A model generated the notes under the pieces. The model made no database searches, was not told the DNA's origin, and saw nothing but the letters and a program-made list of their open reading frames with translations. This document shows positions 1-7,526 of a stretch of DNA of 14,492 nt, piece by piece. Within the stretch, counting starts at the first letter, position 1; each line of letters opens with the position of its first letter. Origin of the DNA: Nitrospira sp. (GTDB taxonomy: Bacteria; Nitrospirota; Thermodesulfovibrionia; Thermodesulfovibrionales; SM23-35); NCBI GenBank assembly GCA_016873575.1, contig VGWY01000042.1:1-14492 (forward strand), given 5' to 3'. The translations under genes were made by a program, and so were the position numbers.

Positions 1-48
1 TAGGAGGCACAAAAGACAGGGGTTAAAAAAGCGCCGGAATTCCTTTCA

Positions 49-1089
49 TTGCTTCGGTATCTGGTTGATTCTCCTGCCCCTGATATGTTGCTCACTGCAG
101 GGGTATCACCTTCCATAAAAATCAGTAATGATCTGAAAAGGGCAAACATGGCTTCACTTATCCCTGCTGATTGTGAGAGGTATGCAAGAGAATTATTATC
201 TGAACAGAATTGGGAAAAATTTATCCAGAAAGGGGATATTGATCTTGCGAAAACATACCCTGAGATAGGACGCTTCAGAATAAATCTCTACAGGCAGCGA
301 GGTTCTATCTCAATTACTATCCGGCGTATTAAGGAAATCCTGCCAACACTCGCAGAACTCAATCTCCCGGACTGGATAAAGGATTTCGCATTAATGCCAC
401 AGGGATTAATCATAATTTCCGGGCCAGTAGGACATGGGAAGACAACATCACTTGCTGCTATCGTGGATATTATCAACACAAACAGGAAATGCAACATAGT
501 AACCCTTGAAGATCCGATTGAGTACCTTCATAAACACAAGAAGAGCAATGTCAATCAAAGAGAGGTTGGTCTGGATACTGAATCCTTCTATGAGGGACTC
601 AAGCATGTCTTCAAACAGGACCCGGATGTGATAGTGGTTGGGGAGATGAGGGATTTTGAGAGTTTCGCAATTGCATTACATGCAGCAGATACAGGTCACC
701 TTGTGATGAGCACTATTTCTGCAAGCAGTACAGCCTCAACAATAGAGAGGGTCATAAATATGTTCCCCCCTCATCAGCAGAGTCTTATCAGAACACGGGT
801 TGCAGATAACCTCCTTTTTGTTCTTGGACAGAGACTGATCCCTCTGAAAAGTGGGGAAGGCAGAGTGCTTGCCTATGAAAAAATGATAAATAGTTATGGC
901 ATAAAGAATCTTATCAGAGAGGGGAAAACGCATCAGATAAAAGCCCAGATGCTGAGTGGTTCAGAGGAATTCAGTTCCTTAGAGTCCTCCCTTGCAAAAC
1001 TCTATCTATCAGGATTGATTAAATTCGAAGACGGCCTTCTCTATTCTGAAAACAAACAGTTTTACACAAGCCTTACAAAGACCGTGTAA
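49..1089 (+). CDS. PilT/PilU-like type IV pilus retraction ATPase
   Basis: Secretion-type hexameric ATPase of the PilT/PilU group, expected to power pilus retraction at the inner membrane. The N-terminal PAS-like part matches the start of PilT (LLTAG near residues 14-18). Walker A is GPVGHGKTT at 125-133, Walker B is DPDVIVVGEMRD at 191-202, and the NLIREGKTHQI block at 287-297 is the PilT C-terminal signature. Total length 346 aa fits the family. Two signature histidines are changed: the usual ASDLH near the N-terminus reads APDML, and the usual TLHT His box reads TISAS (222-226). This points to a divergent PilU-type paralogue rather than the main PilT. The start is uncertain: TTG at 49 is the only usable start after the in-frame TAG at 1-3, and family similarity seems to begin at or just before it. 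The 3' end overlaps the convergent metG by 17 bp. Confidence 0.85.
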   Translation: MLRYLVDSPAPDMLLTAGVSPSIKISNDLKRANMASLIPADCERYARELLSEQNWEKFIQKGDIDLAKTYPEIGRFRINLYRQRGSISITIRRIKEILPTLAELNLPDWIKDFALMPQGLIIISGPVGHGKTTSLAAIVDIINTNRKCNIVTLEDPIEYLHKHKKSNVNQREVGLDTESFYEGLKHVFKQDPDVIVVGEMRDFESFAIALHAADTGHLVMSTISASSTASTIERVINMFPPHQQSLIRTRVADNLLFVLGQRLIPLKSGEGRVLAYEKMINSYGIKNLIREGKTHQIKAQMLSGSEEFSSLESSLAKLYLSGLIKFEDGLLYSENKQFYTSLTKTV

Positions 1090-2731
1090 TATTCTTTTGT
1101 TCTATCCTTGGGAAGAGGTGTGAACCTTTCCTGATCTTCTGGCCTGATTTCAATTCCCCCCAGACAATATATATTGCACTGCCGATTTTTTCATCTATCC
1201 CGAGCTGATGCCAGATCTTTTGTGCTGTATCAGGCATAAAAGGATAAAGATAAATTGCAATAATCCTTAGTGACTCAGCGAGGGTATAGAGCACTGCAGA
1301 GAGTTTATCAATATTCTTTGCCTTCCAGAGGTTCCACGGAGCTTCATCCTCGATTAATTTGTTTGCATCATTAATTACGAACCAGATTTTATCAAGGGCA
1401 TGATTAAATGATAATCTTCCCATGGAAAAATCAAAATCTGGGTTGATAGATTCTACAAAATTTTTAAGTTGAATTACTCTGTGAAGATCAATTGAACTGC
1501 TAATATCATTCAATCCCCCCCTGCCCCCTGATAATCCCCCCAGCCCCCCTTTAGAAAAGGGGGGTACGGGGGGATTTAAAAGCAGGGGGCAGGGGGGGAT
1601 TTCCCCCTTTAAATACTTTTCAATCATTGTCAATGTTCTGCTGAGAAGATTTCCGAAATCATTTGCAAGATCTGTGTTGATGCGTTTTATCAATGCTTGT
1701 TCAGAGAAATCTCCATCAAGGCCAAAGGGCACTTCCCTGAAGAGAAAATACCTGAAAGCATCTATTCCATAGGTATTGACCATCTCGTTCGGGTCAACGA
1801 CATTGCCAAGAGACTTGGACATCTTCCGTCCTTCAACTGTCCACCACCCATGCGCAAAGATATTCTCAGGTAATGGTAAATCAAGTGCCATTAACATCGT
1901 TGACCAGTAAACAGCATGTGTTGTGAGGATGTCTTTTCCGATAATATGATGGGTTGCAGGCCACCAGTCTACGGCGTGAGGCGTGAGGCGTGAGGCGTGA
2001 GGCGATAGATACTTTGTTGCTGAATAATAATTAACGAGTGCATCGAACCATACATAGGTTATGAATTCTTCATCAAATGGTAAAGGGATGCCCCATGGCA
2101 GTCTCTTTTTAGGCCTCGATATACAGAGGTCCCCCAGTGGCTGACTTTTTAAGAACCCTAAAACCTCATTTCTCCTCGTTTCAGGTAAGATATAATGCGG
2201 GGTTTGCTCTATATGACGTATCAGTCTTACCTGATATGTTGACATCAGAAAGAAATAATTCTCTTCCTCGATATCCTCTACCTCTCTTCCACAATCAGGG
2301 CATTTTCCGTTGACAAGGTCTTTCTGCATCCAGAATCTTTCATCAGGTGTGCAGTACCATCCTGAATATATCCTCTTTTCAATCTCTCCCTTGTCCAAAA
2401 GTCTCTGAAGGACTTCCTGCACGACCTCCTTATGCTGTTCATCAGTAGTCCGTATGAATGCACTGTACGATATGTTGAGTTTAGTCCAGAGGTCTTTGAA
2501 ATTCATTACCATAGAATCAGCATGTTCCTTTGGTGCCCGTCCCTTTTCTTCTGCAGCCTTCTGAACCTTCTGGCCATGCTCATCTGTGCCTGTTAAAAAA
2601 AATACCTGATTCCCTCTCAAGCGGTTATATCTTGCAAGGATATCTGCTGCTATGGTTGTATATGCATGGCCGATATGGGGGATATCGTTTACATAATATA
2701 TCGGCGTGGTAACATAAAACTTATCCTTCAC
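1073..2731 (-). CDS. metG: methionyl-tRNA synthetase (MetRS), with two in-frame repeat insertions
   Basis: Charges tRNA-Met with methionine in the cytoplasm; class I synthetase. The HIGH motif is at residues 19-22, KMSKS at 303-307, and the connective peptide carries one CPDC pair at 144-147; the first half of the zinc knuckle reads CTPD (127-130), so at most one pair is present. 552 aa without the C-terminal dimerisation domain seen in longer MetRS. The start is GTG at 2731 and overlaps the ricT stop by 4 nt (GTGA), with GGAGAAGG 11 nt upstream, so translation is probably coupled. Two segments are foreign to the family. Residues 243-253 come from a heptamer array lying between the conserved YYSATKYL and DWWPATHHIIGKD blocks. 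Residues about 377-407 come from a nested palindromic element in the linker after KYLKGEIP, where the anticodon-binding domain begins. Catalytic motifs are untouched, so the enzyme is probably active. Confidence 0.97.
   Translation of the reverse strand: MKDKFYVTTPIYYVNDIPHIGHAYTTIAADILARYNRLRGNQVFFLTGTDEHGQKVQKAAEEKGRAPKEHADSMVMNFKDLWTKLNISYSAFIRTTDEQHKEVVQEVLQRLLDKGEIEKRIYSGWYCTPDERFWMQKDLVNGKCPDCGREVEDIEEENYFFLMSTYQVRLIRHIEQTPHYILPETRRNEVLGFLKSQPLGDLCISRPKKRLPWGIPLPFDEEFITYVWFDALVNYYSATKYLSPHASRLTPHAVDWWPATHHIIGKDILTTHAVYWSTMLMALDLPLPENIFAHGWWTVEGRKMSKSLGNVVDPNEMVNTYGIDAFRYFLFREVPFGLDGDFSEQALIKRINTDLANDFGNLLSRTLTMIEKYLKGEIPPCPLLLNPPVPPFSKGGLGGLSGGRGGLNDISSSIDLHRVIQLKNFVESINPDFDFSMGRLSFNHALDKIWFVINDANKLIEDEAPWNLWKAKNIDKLSAVLYTLAESLRIIAIYLYPFMPDTAQKIWHQLGIDEKIGSAIYIVWGELKSGQKIRKGSHLFPRIEQKNITRSL
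1512..1601. repeat. family-A palindromic element, nested double copy, inside metG
   Basis: A 90-bp composite (30 codons). The outer arms 1512-1530 and 1583-1601 are perfect 19-bp inverted repeats. Inside them sits a second palindrome, 1533-1576, with arms of the AATCCCCCC-N2-CCCCCCTTT type. The metG strand reads the inner copy as NPPVPPFSKGGLGG. The arrangement looks like one element inserted into another; this order is inference. Confidence 0.9.
1974..2004. repeat. family-C heptamer array (GCGTGAG x4.4) inside metG
   Basis: Four exact tandem GCGTGAG units plus three bases. The metG strand reads CTCACGC units, translated as SPHASRLTPHA. The same unit recurs in mnmA at 9161-9192. Confidence 0.93.
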
Positions 2732-3561
2732 TTTTTAGGAGACCTTCTCCTGCGTTTTTTCCCATACTTTATAAACTTTTTGCTGTATTCCTCCTTCTGT
2801 TCTTTTCGTTCTTGTCCTTCTCCCTCTCCTGCCCCATGTGTATCCACAGAAGCAACAACTGGTTCAAACGCCTCAACCTCTTCAGAAATGGAAATAGTCT
2901 CTTCCTCTTGTATGGTTACTTCCTCCCGGGTTATTTTGTCATACTCGTATCCTAAGCAGCACATGAGTCTTCCGCAGACCCCTGATAGTTTGTCGGTATT
3001 CAGGACAAGTTCCTGCCGCTTTGCCATTTTAATAGAGACAGGCTCGAATGATGTGAGGAATCTTGAACAGCAGAGTTCCCTTCCGCATAGCCCCAATCCA
3101 CCTATTAGCTTTGCTTCATCCCGTACGCCGATCTGCCTCATCTCTATCCGTGTCTTAAATTTTGCAGCAAGGTCTTTCACGAGTTCTCTGAAATCAATTC
3201 TTCTTTCTGCTGTGAAGTAGAAGATAAAACGTTTTCTGTCAAGCGTCACCTCTGTCGAGACAAGTTTCATGGGCAGACCCCTTGCCATCACCCTCTCAAG
3301 GCAGTAATCTCTTGCCTCTATTTCAAGTTTCCTGTTTTCCTGTTTCTGTTGGATATCTTCTTCTGTTACTTTGCGTATGATTTTTTTCAGTTCCCTTTTG
3401 TAGTCTTCTACAGTATAGCGCCCTATGATGACACTGCCAATATTGAGGCCAAGTTCAGAATCAACAACTACAAGGTCACCTTCGTTCACATCTACACCAT
3501 CTGCCTCGAAGTCATATATCTTTCCACATGGTTTAAAACGAACTCCTATTACCTCTGGCAT
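2728..3561 (-). CDS. ricT: PSP1-domain protein RicT (YaaT)
   Basis: PSP1 family protein. In Bacillus, RicT (YaaT) works with RicA and RicF as an iron-sulfur complex acting on RNase Y and phosphorelay output; ricA and ricF are not seen here, so its role in this organism is open. The body starts with the typical VIGVRFKPCGKIYDF block and carries the conserved cysteines (about C159, C164, C165, C196, C201, C202 from the ATG), plausible cluster ligands. The C-terminus is a lysine/arginine-rich tail. I chose ATG at 3561 rather than the TTG at 3573 because GGAG lies 6 nt upstream of it and family members begin at this point. Its last bases overlap metG (GTGA). The tmk-holB-ricT order is common in bacteria. 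Confidence 0.92.
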   Translation of the reverse strand: MPEVIGVRFKPCGKIYDFEADGVDVNEGDLVVVDSELGLNIGSVIIGRYTVEDYKRELKKIIRKVTEEDIQQKQENRKLEIEARDYCLERVMARGLPMKLVSTEVTLDRKRFIFYFTAERRIDFRELVKDLAAKFKTRIEMRQIGVRDEAKLIGGLGLCGRELCCSRFLTSFEPVSIKMAKRQELVLNTDKLSGVCGRLMCCLGYEYDKITREEVTIQEEETISISEEVEAFEPVVASVDTHGAGEGEGQERKEQKEEYSKKFIKYGKKRRRRSPKK

Positions 3562-3581
3562 AGTATTCTCCAATTTTTAAT

Positions 3582-3641
3582 CGCAGGCTAAAGCCTGCGG
3601 CTACAATTAAATCATAGGGTAGCCGCAACCTTCAGGTTGCG
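3582..3641. repeat. family-D paired hairpin repeat between holB and ricT
   Basis: Two perfect 8-bp stems with 2-nt loops: CGCAGGCT/AGCCTGCG (3582-3599) and CGCAACCT/AGGTTGCG (3624-3641). A third pairing, GCGGCTA (3598-3604) with TAGCCGC (3620-3626), can link them. It is REP/BIME-like, fills the only sizeable gap in the lower operon (3562-3642), and begins 2 nt after the holB stop. There is no U-tract, so it is more likely an mRNA-processing or stabilising hairpin, or a scattered repeat, than a terminator. Confidence 0.8.
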
Positions 3642-3642
3642 T

Positions 3643-4716
3643 TTATTCAAAAGACCATGAATTCATTTCCCTCAAAAGAGCCCCTGTATAGTTCCATATG
3701 AGGGATTTGTTCAGGTTAAAAATGAAATAGCCTCTTAATGTATTCAGTTTTTGGTAATTTTCTATTATAACCTTTAAGTCCATCACATTGCTTAATCTCT
3801 TTACATAATCCTGAAGATCGCTATGAATCAGATTTTTTCCGTCTTGCGTTACCTTTATTATAACGATATCCCGAAGAAGGATGAAGAGGAGGTCAAACCA
3901 CCTTTCCATTTCCTCCCGGGATGACCAGCCATCCTTTTCTGTATTGTTCATTCCTTGAAGAAGTTTCATAAACCATTTGCGTTCGTCAATAAGGTCTTCT
4001 GATATCGCAAGCCCTGGCCGACCCATTGAAAGACGAACTAAAGTTGTGATCTGAGAGTCAAATCCCCCCTTACCCCCCTTTTCTGAAGGGGGGCAAGGGA
4101 GATTTGACTTATGACCGCAAACTCTCTCTATAACCCTTCTACAATCTTCATTGGAAAGTGGTGTAAAGTTTATCCTTGAACATCTTGACCTGATTGTGTC
4201 TGGCAGAAGGTCAGGATGAGATGAGATAAGGATTATCAGGCTGCCTTCCGATGGTTCTTCGAGGGTCTTGAGAAAGGCATTTGCAGCATAAGGATTCATG
4301 GTATCGGCTTCATCAAGAATAACTATCTTTTTTTTGCCTTCAAATGGCTTAAAAGAAAGTATGTCATTAATTGCCCGAATCTCTTCTATCCTGATCTGCC
4401 CACCCTGGGGTGAAATAAACAAAAAGTCAGGGTGAGTTTTAGCATCAATCTTCCTGCAAGAAAAACATGTATCACAACAGTCAATCCCCCACCCATGCCC
4501 CTTATCAAATCCCCCCTCGCCCCCCTTTAGTAAAGGGGGGATGGGGGGATTTGGATTTTGACAGTTCAGTGTCTTTGCAAGATTGATAGCAGTAAATTTT
4601 TTGCCTATACCTGATTCTCCTGCAAATAGATACGACGATGGTAGCCTCCCTCTATGTATGGTTCTGAGAATTATACTTACTGCCCTGTCCTGTCCTATAA
4701 TGTCCTTAAATGCCAT
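3643..4716 (-). CDS. holB: DNA polymerase III delta' subunit, with two in-frame repeat insertions
   Basis: AAA+ clamp-loader subunit that helps load the sliding clamp at the replication fork. It shows the delta'/gamma start (FKDIIGQDRAVSIIL), a P-loop-like GESGIGKK at 33-40, a cysteine cluster at C80/C81/C84/C87, DEAD at 135-138, and an SRC sensor-type motif at 177-179. 357 aa is longer than usual for delta'. Two family-A peptides account for much of the excess: residues about 55-78 just ahead of the cysteine cluster, and about 203-221 in the linker between AAA+ domain and the C-terminal helical part. ATG at 4716, 4 nt after the tmk stop; translational coupling to tmk is likely. The C-terminal third is poorly conserved, as is normal for the family. 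Confidence 0.93.
   Translation of the reverse strand: MAFKDIIGQDRAVSIILRTIHRGRLPSSYLFAGESGIGKKFTAINLAKTLNCQNPNPPIPPLLKGGEGGFDKGHGWGIDCCDTCFSCRKIDAKTHPDFLFISPQGGQIRIEEIRAINDILSFKPFEGKKKIVILDEADTMNPYAANAFLKTLEEPSEGSLIILISSHPDLLPDTIRSRCSRINFTPLSNEDCRRVIERVCGHKSNLPCPPSEKGGKGGFDSQITTLVRLSMGRPGLAISEDLIDERKWFMKLLQGMNNTEKDGWSSREEMERWFDLLFILLRDIVIIKVTQDGKNLIHSDLQDYVKRLSNVMDLKVIIENYQKLNTLRGYFIFNLNKSLIWNYTGALLREMNSWSFE
4056..4109. repeat. family-A palindromic element inside holB (second copy)
   Basis: Near-palindrome of 54 bp with flanking arms AGTCAAAT (4056-4063) and ATTTGACT (4102-4109) around C6/G6 runs. On the holB strand it reads NLPCPPSEKGGKGGF. Confidence 0.88.
4508..4552. repeat. family-A palindromic element inside holB (first copy)
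   Basis: Core palindrome with C6-N2-C6 and G6-N2-G6 arms around TTTAGTAAA, read on the holB strand as NPPIPPLLKGGEGGF. A further C-rich stretch at 4483-4501 resembles a decayed half copy and is also translated (DKGHGWGID). Confidence 0.9.
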
Positions 4717-4720
4717 TTCA

Positions 4721-5398
4721 TTATCTCTTCCAAGTTTCTATCATCTTTGTAACTAAACTGATAATTTGAGAATGAATTGCCTCTATACTCTCTGAGGCAC
4801 TTATTACTTTTATTCTTTCTGACTCTTTTGCTGCTATTTCAAAATACCCTTTTCTTACCTTTTTATGGAATTCTATGTCCTCAAGCTCCAATCTGTCTGT
4901 CTTTTGAATACCCCTGTTTCTTTTTAACCCAATCTCTACATCAACATCAAGGAGTATGGTTATATCAGGTCGCAGATTTTTTGTTGATATTCTATCGAGA
5001 GAATCAATCAGATTTAAATCAATCCCCCTCCCGTAACCCTGATAAGCAACTGTTGAATCACTAAATCGGTCTGTTATGACTATAGCTCCCCTTTGTATTG
5101 CAGGCAAGATGACCTCTTGTATATGTTGGAAACGCGAGGCATTGTACAGCAGCAGTTCTGTCATAGAGCTTATCTCGCGATATTCGAGAGAAAGGAGGAT
5201 CTCTCTTATCTTGAGCCCAATCTGAGTTCCACCAGGCTCTTCGGTCAGTATGACTTCAAATCCTTTTCCCTCAAGGTATTCATAGAGGAGTCTTGCCTGT
5301 GTTGATTTACCTGAGCCCTCGATTCCCTCAAAGGATATGAAGGTACCTTTCTTAGAGTCCGTGAGATGTGAGACGTGAGGAGTAAGGGAATTCCCCAT
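4721..5398 (-). CDS. tmk: thymidylate kinase (dTMP kinase), N-terminus extended by heptamer repeats
   Basis: Phosphorylates dTMP to dTDP for DNA synthesis. The P-loop is GIEGSGKST at 25-33, the dTMP-binding TEEPGG block is at 52-57, the DRF motif at 110-112, with AYQGYGRG following at 118-125; the LID region has RNRGIQKTDRLE. 225 aa. The start overlaps the upstream gene's stop (TAATG), with AAGGAG 11 nt upstream. There is no other start codon before the P-loop, so the first ~18 residues, largely encoded by heptamer repeats (SLTPHVSHLTD), must be translated. Family members normally begin two or three residues before the FISFEG strand. Located directly before holB, the usual partner gene. Confidence 0.96.
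   Translation of the reverse strand: MGNSLTPHVSHLTDSKKGTFISFEGIEGSGKSTQARLLYEYLEGKGFEVILTEEPGGTQIGLKIREILLSLEYREISSMTELLLYNASRFQHIQEVILPAIQRGAIVITDRFSDSTVAYQGYGRGIDLNLIDSLDRISTKNLRPDITILLDVDVEIGLKRNRGIQKTDRLELEDIEFHKKVRKGYFEIAAKESERIKVISASESIEAIHSQIISLVTKMIETWKR
5361..5388. repeat. family-C heptamer array (4 degenerate units) at the 5' end of tmk
   Basis: Consecutive heptamers GTGAGAT, GTGAGAC, GTGAGGA, GTAAGGG, related to the GTGAGGC units in metG. The coding strand reads CTCAC units and gives LTPHVSHLT, near the SPHASRLTPH of metG. Confidence 0.8.
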
Positions 5399-6402
5399 TA
5401 TGAAACCGACTCCTTAAGACTTTTGAGCAACTTAAGTACCTTTAACGTCTCTTCTATACTCCTTGAGCCCATGCCACATGAGGGTGTCAACAAAATCCGA
5501 GTGAGCAAAAGGTCTGAAGGTATAGACTTTGATAATTTTTCCACACTAATATCAAATTTCTTTTTGATTGAGTCTGAATGTTCGTCCCTTATTGCCTCAG
5601 TTGTTGGGACGACACCCCATGCAAGGTATCCACCTTTCCTGAGAAAGTCTGTGAATTCAGAGGGATACAGTGAAATAGTCTCAATGTAATCATAGGCATC
5701 AAAACTGATAATCCTGACACCACTATTGATAACCAATAGCCAATCAGCCTTACCACAGCAGTGGATACCCGGAATGCCACCTGCATTTTTAATAGCATCG
5801 GATGTTTCCCTGAGCAGTCTCAGGGCTTCTTCAGGGGCTACTCCCATATAGCTCGTGCTACCAAGGGCAGAGAGAATGGGCTCATCTATGAATATGACTA
5901 TATTCTCAGCATAGGGCTTTAATATCTCAATCTGCCATCTCATCTTCGCCTTAAGGAGCATAAGGGAGATTTCACGGAGCTCTTCATCGAAATAAACGAG
6001 CCTTCCCCCGGAATCCTTTAGCCCAAGGGTAAATGTCAGCGGGCCTGTAATCTGTCCTTTCAGGGATTTTACCTGCTTATCTTTTACCAGATGGATAAAG
6101 GTCTGGAGCCCCTTCGCATAGCCATCAGAAATCGCACTGCTGAAATCTTCAGAATAGGTTTCATAGAATTTCATAAGGTCATTACTACTGTCTCTTTCTA
6201 TCCACAAGGTTTCTTTTTGCTCATCATTTTTTATAAATGGTAACCCTTCAGAGAACTGGGGTATCATTGATTCATGAAACGATAATTTCGGAAGCTGAGG
6301 CCAGAAAGGTATATCAAATTTCTCAAGCACGAGCTTACATGCCTCGTCAGGATCTGTATGAGGAAGACTTCCAATACCTGTTGTTGTAAATGGTTTAAAC
6401 AT
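5398..6402 (-). CDS. short MetE/UROD-type methyltransferase (core-MetE candidate)
   Basis: TIM-barrel protein of the MetE C-terminal/UROD superfamily, 334 aa, with no MetE N-terminal half. It begins with the typical TTTGIGSLPHTDP block. The metal site of MetE-type enzymes (HxC plus a distal Cys) is matched by H214-C215-C216 and by C309 in LTPSCGMGS. GQITGPLTF at 117-124 and FIDEP at 171-175 are family blocks. Short core-MetE enzymes described from Dehalococcoides move a methyl group from a corrinoid to homocysteine; that reaction is the best guess here. A UROD-like corrinoid methyltransferase with another substrate is the alternative. It shares TAATG overlaps with aroB upstream and tmk downstream, so it sits firmly in a housekeeping operon. 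Confidence 0.8.
   Translation of the reverse strand: MFKPFTTTGIGSLPHTDPDEACKLVLEKFDIPFWPQLPKLSFHESMIPQFSEGLPFIKNDEQKETLWIERDSSNDLMKFYETYSEDFSSAISDGYAKGLQTFIHLVKDKQVKSLKGQITGPLTFTLGLKDSGGRLVYFDEELREISLMLLKAKMRWQIEILKPYAENIVIFIDEPILSALGSTSYMGVAPEEALRLLRETSDAIKNAGGIPGIHCCGKADWLLVINSGVRIISFDAYDYIETISLYPSEFTDFLRKGGYLAWGVVPTTEAIRDEHSDSIKKKFDISVEKLSKSIPSDLLLTRILLTPSCGMGSRSIEETLKVLKLLKSLKESVS
5408..5417 (-). promoter_or_regulatory. Shine-Dalgarno sequence fixing the tmk start
   Basis: CTCCTT at 5410-5415 is AAGGAG on the minus strand, 11 nt before ATG 5398. It supports this start and therefore translation of the heptamer-encoded N-terminus. Confidence 0.65.
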
Positions 6403-7481
6403 TACTCTCCCAACAAATTCCTTATGAATTCCATTTTTATCCCCTTGTGTATCCTTACAGCCCCTATTCTTTCAGGCAGGATGAACTTCAGTTCTCCTGC
6501 AACTGCCTTTTTGTCAAGTTGCATAGGTGTGAGTATATTATTTATATCAATATCTGCCGGTATTTCTGAAGGCATGCCGTATGATTCAATAAGGGTCTTT
6601 ATCCTGAGTACCTGATTCATGTCAATAAAATTAAGCATATTGGAGAGTCTTGCCTCAAGGCATATACCTATGGCAACCGCCTCTCCGTGAAGGTATCTTT
6701 TATATTCTGTAACTGTCTCTATTGCATGGCCTATGGTATGTCCATAATTTAGTATTGACCTTATTCCTGATTCTCGCTCATCCTTTGACACAACCTCAGC
6801 TTTTATCTCGCATGAACGTTTGATAATATAGGTGATTGCATCTCTGTCAAGGTTGAGGATTTTGTTCCTGTTATTTTCGAGAAAATCGAATAACTCATTG
6901 TCCCATATCACACCATATTTTATTACCTCTGCGAGACCTGCAAGCAATTCTCTCTGAGGGAGGGTCTTTAATGTCTCTGTATCAACCCAGACGAGTCTTG
7001 GCTGCCAGAAGGTACCTATCATATTTTTACCGAGCTTATGATTTACCCCTGTTTTTCCTCCAACAGAGCTGTCTACCTGAGCAAGAAGGGTTGTCGGAAC
7101 CTGGATATAGGAAATCCCCCTCATGTAAGTGGAAGCTGCAAATCCTGTTATGTCGCCTATCACACCGCCTCCGAGTGCGATAAGCGCAGATGACCTGTCG
7201 AGCTTATGCTTGAGGAGCTCGTCATAAATATGCTGTAACCATTGAATATCCTTGTATCCCTCACCATCGGGGATTGTTATGGTAATTGCATTAAACCCAG
7301 CCTTTCTTACAGAGTCCAATACACGCTCACCATATAGTGAAAAAACAGTTGGATTACTCACGATAGCAATCCTGGGACTCAGACCAAATGATTTGATGGT
7401 CTCTCCGATGCTATCAAGAATATGGAACCCTATAGCTATATCATAGCTTCTCTCTCCGAGCTCAACCCTTACTTTTTCCAT
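6402..7481 (-). CDS. aroB: 3-dehydroquinate synthase
   Basis: Second step of the shikimate pathway: converts DAHP to 3-dehydroquinate, using NAD and a divalent metal. 359 aa, normal length. NAD-binding GGGVIGD is at 104-110, the DSSVGGKTG block at 137-145, and the expected metal ligands are E185 (GLAEVIKYG), H248 (NYGHTIGH) and H265 (HGEAVAIG). Its stop overlaps the start of the methyltransferase gene by one base (TAATG). It is preceded by aroK with a small hairpin in between. No repeat insertions are seen. Confidence 0.98.
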   Translation of the reverse strand: MEKVRVELGERSYDIAIGFHILDSIGETIKSFGLSPRIAIVSNPTVFSLYGERVLDSVRKAGFNAITITIPDGEGYKDIQWLQHIYDELLKHKLDRSSALIALGGGVIGDITGFAASTYMRGISYIQVPTTLLAQVDSSVGGKTGVNHKLGKNMIGTFWQPRLVWVDTETLKTLPQRELLAGLAEVIKYGVIWDNELFDFLENNRNKILNLDRDAITYIIKRSCEIKAEVVSKDERESGIRSILNYGHTIGHAIETVTEYKRYLHGEAVAIGICLEARLSNMLNFIDMNQVLRIKTLIESYGMPSEIPADIDINNILTPMQLDKKAVAGELKFILPERIGAVRIHKGIKMEFIRNLLGE

Positions 7482-7499
7482 TGTCCTGTGATTAATTTT

Positions 7500-7525
7500 A
7501 GCGACAGGGGATAACCTCTGTCGCT
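7500..7525. other. hairpin between aroK and aroB
   Basis: AGCGACAGGGG / CCTCTGTCGCT form an 11-bp stem with one G-U type mismatch and a 4-nt ATAA loop, starting 2 nt after the aroK stop. There is no U-tract on the minus strand, so it is not a classical terminator. It may set relative aroK/aroB expression or protect mRNA ends. Confidence 0.6.
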
Positions 7526-7526
7526 A

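Noticed and set aside
1..7. TAGGAGG as ribosome site of the pilus ATPase
   Set aside because: No ATG, GTG or TTG at a workable distance; the only in-frame start is TTG at 49. It may belong to the end of an upstream gene.
1512..1601. G/C runs as sequencing or assembly error
   Set aside because: Copies at seven other loci have the same design and all keep the gene's reading frame, which errors would not do.
2666..3220. 184-aa open frame opposite ricT and metG
   Set aside because: Antisense to well-recognised genes, no family resemblance, no ribosome site; low-complexity serine-rich shadow.
7500..7525. aroK-aroB hairpin as terminator
   Set aside because: On the minus strand it is followed by A-rich sequence, not Us, and aroB lacks its own clear promoter.
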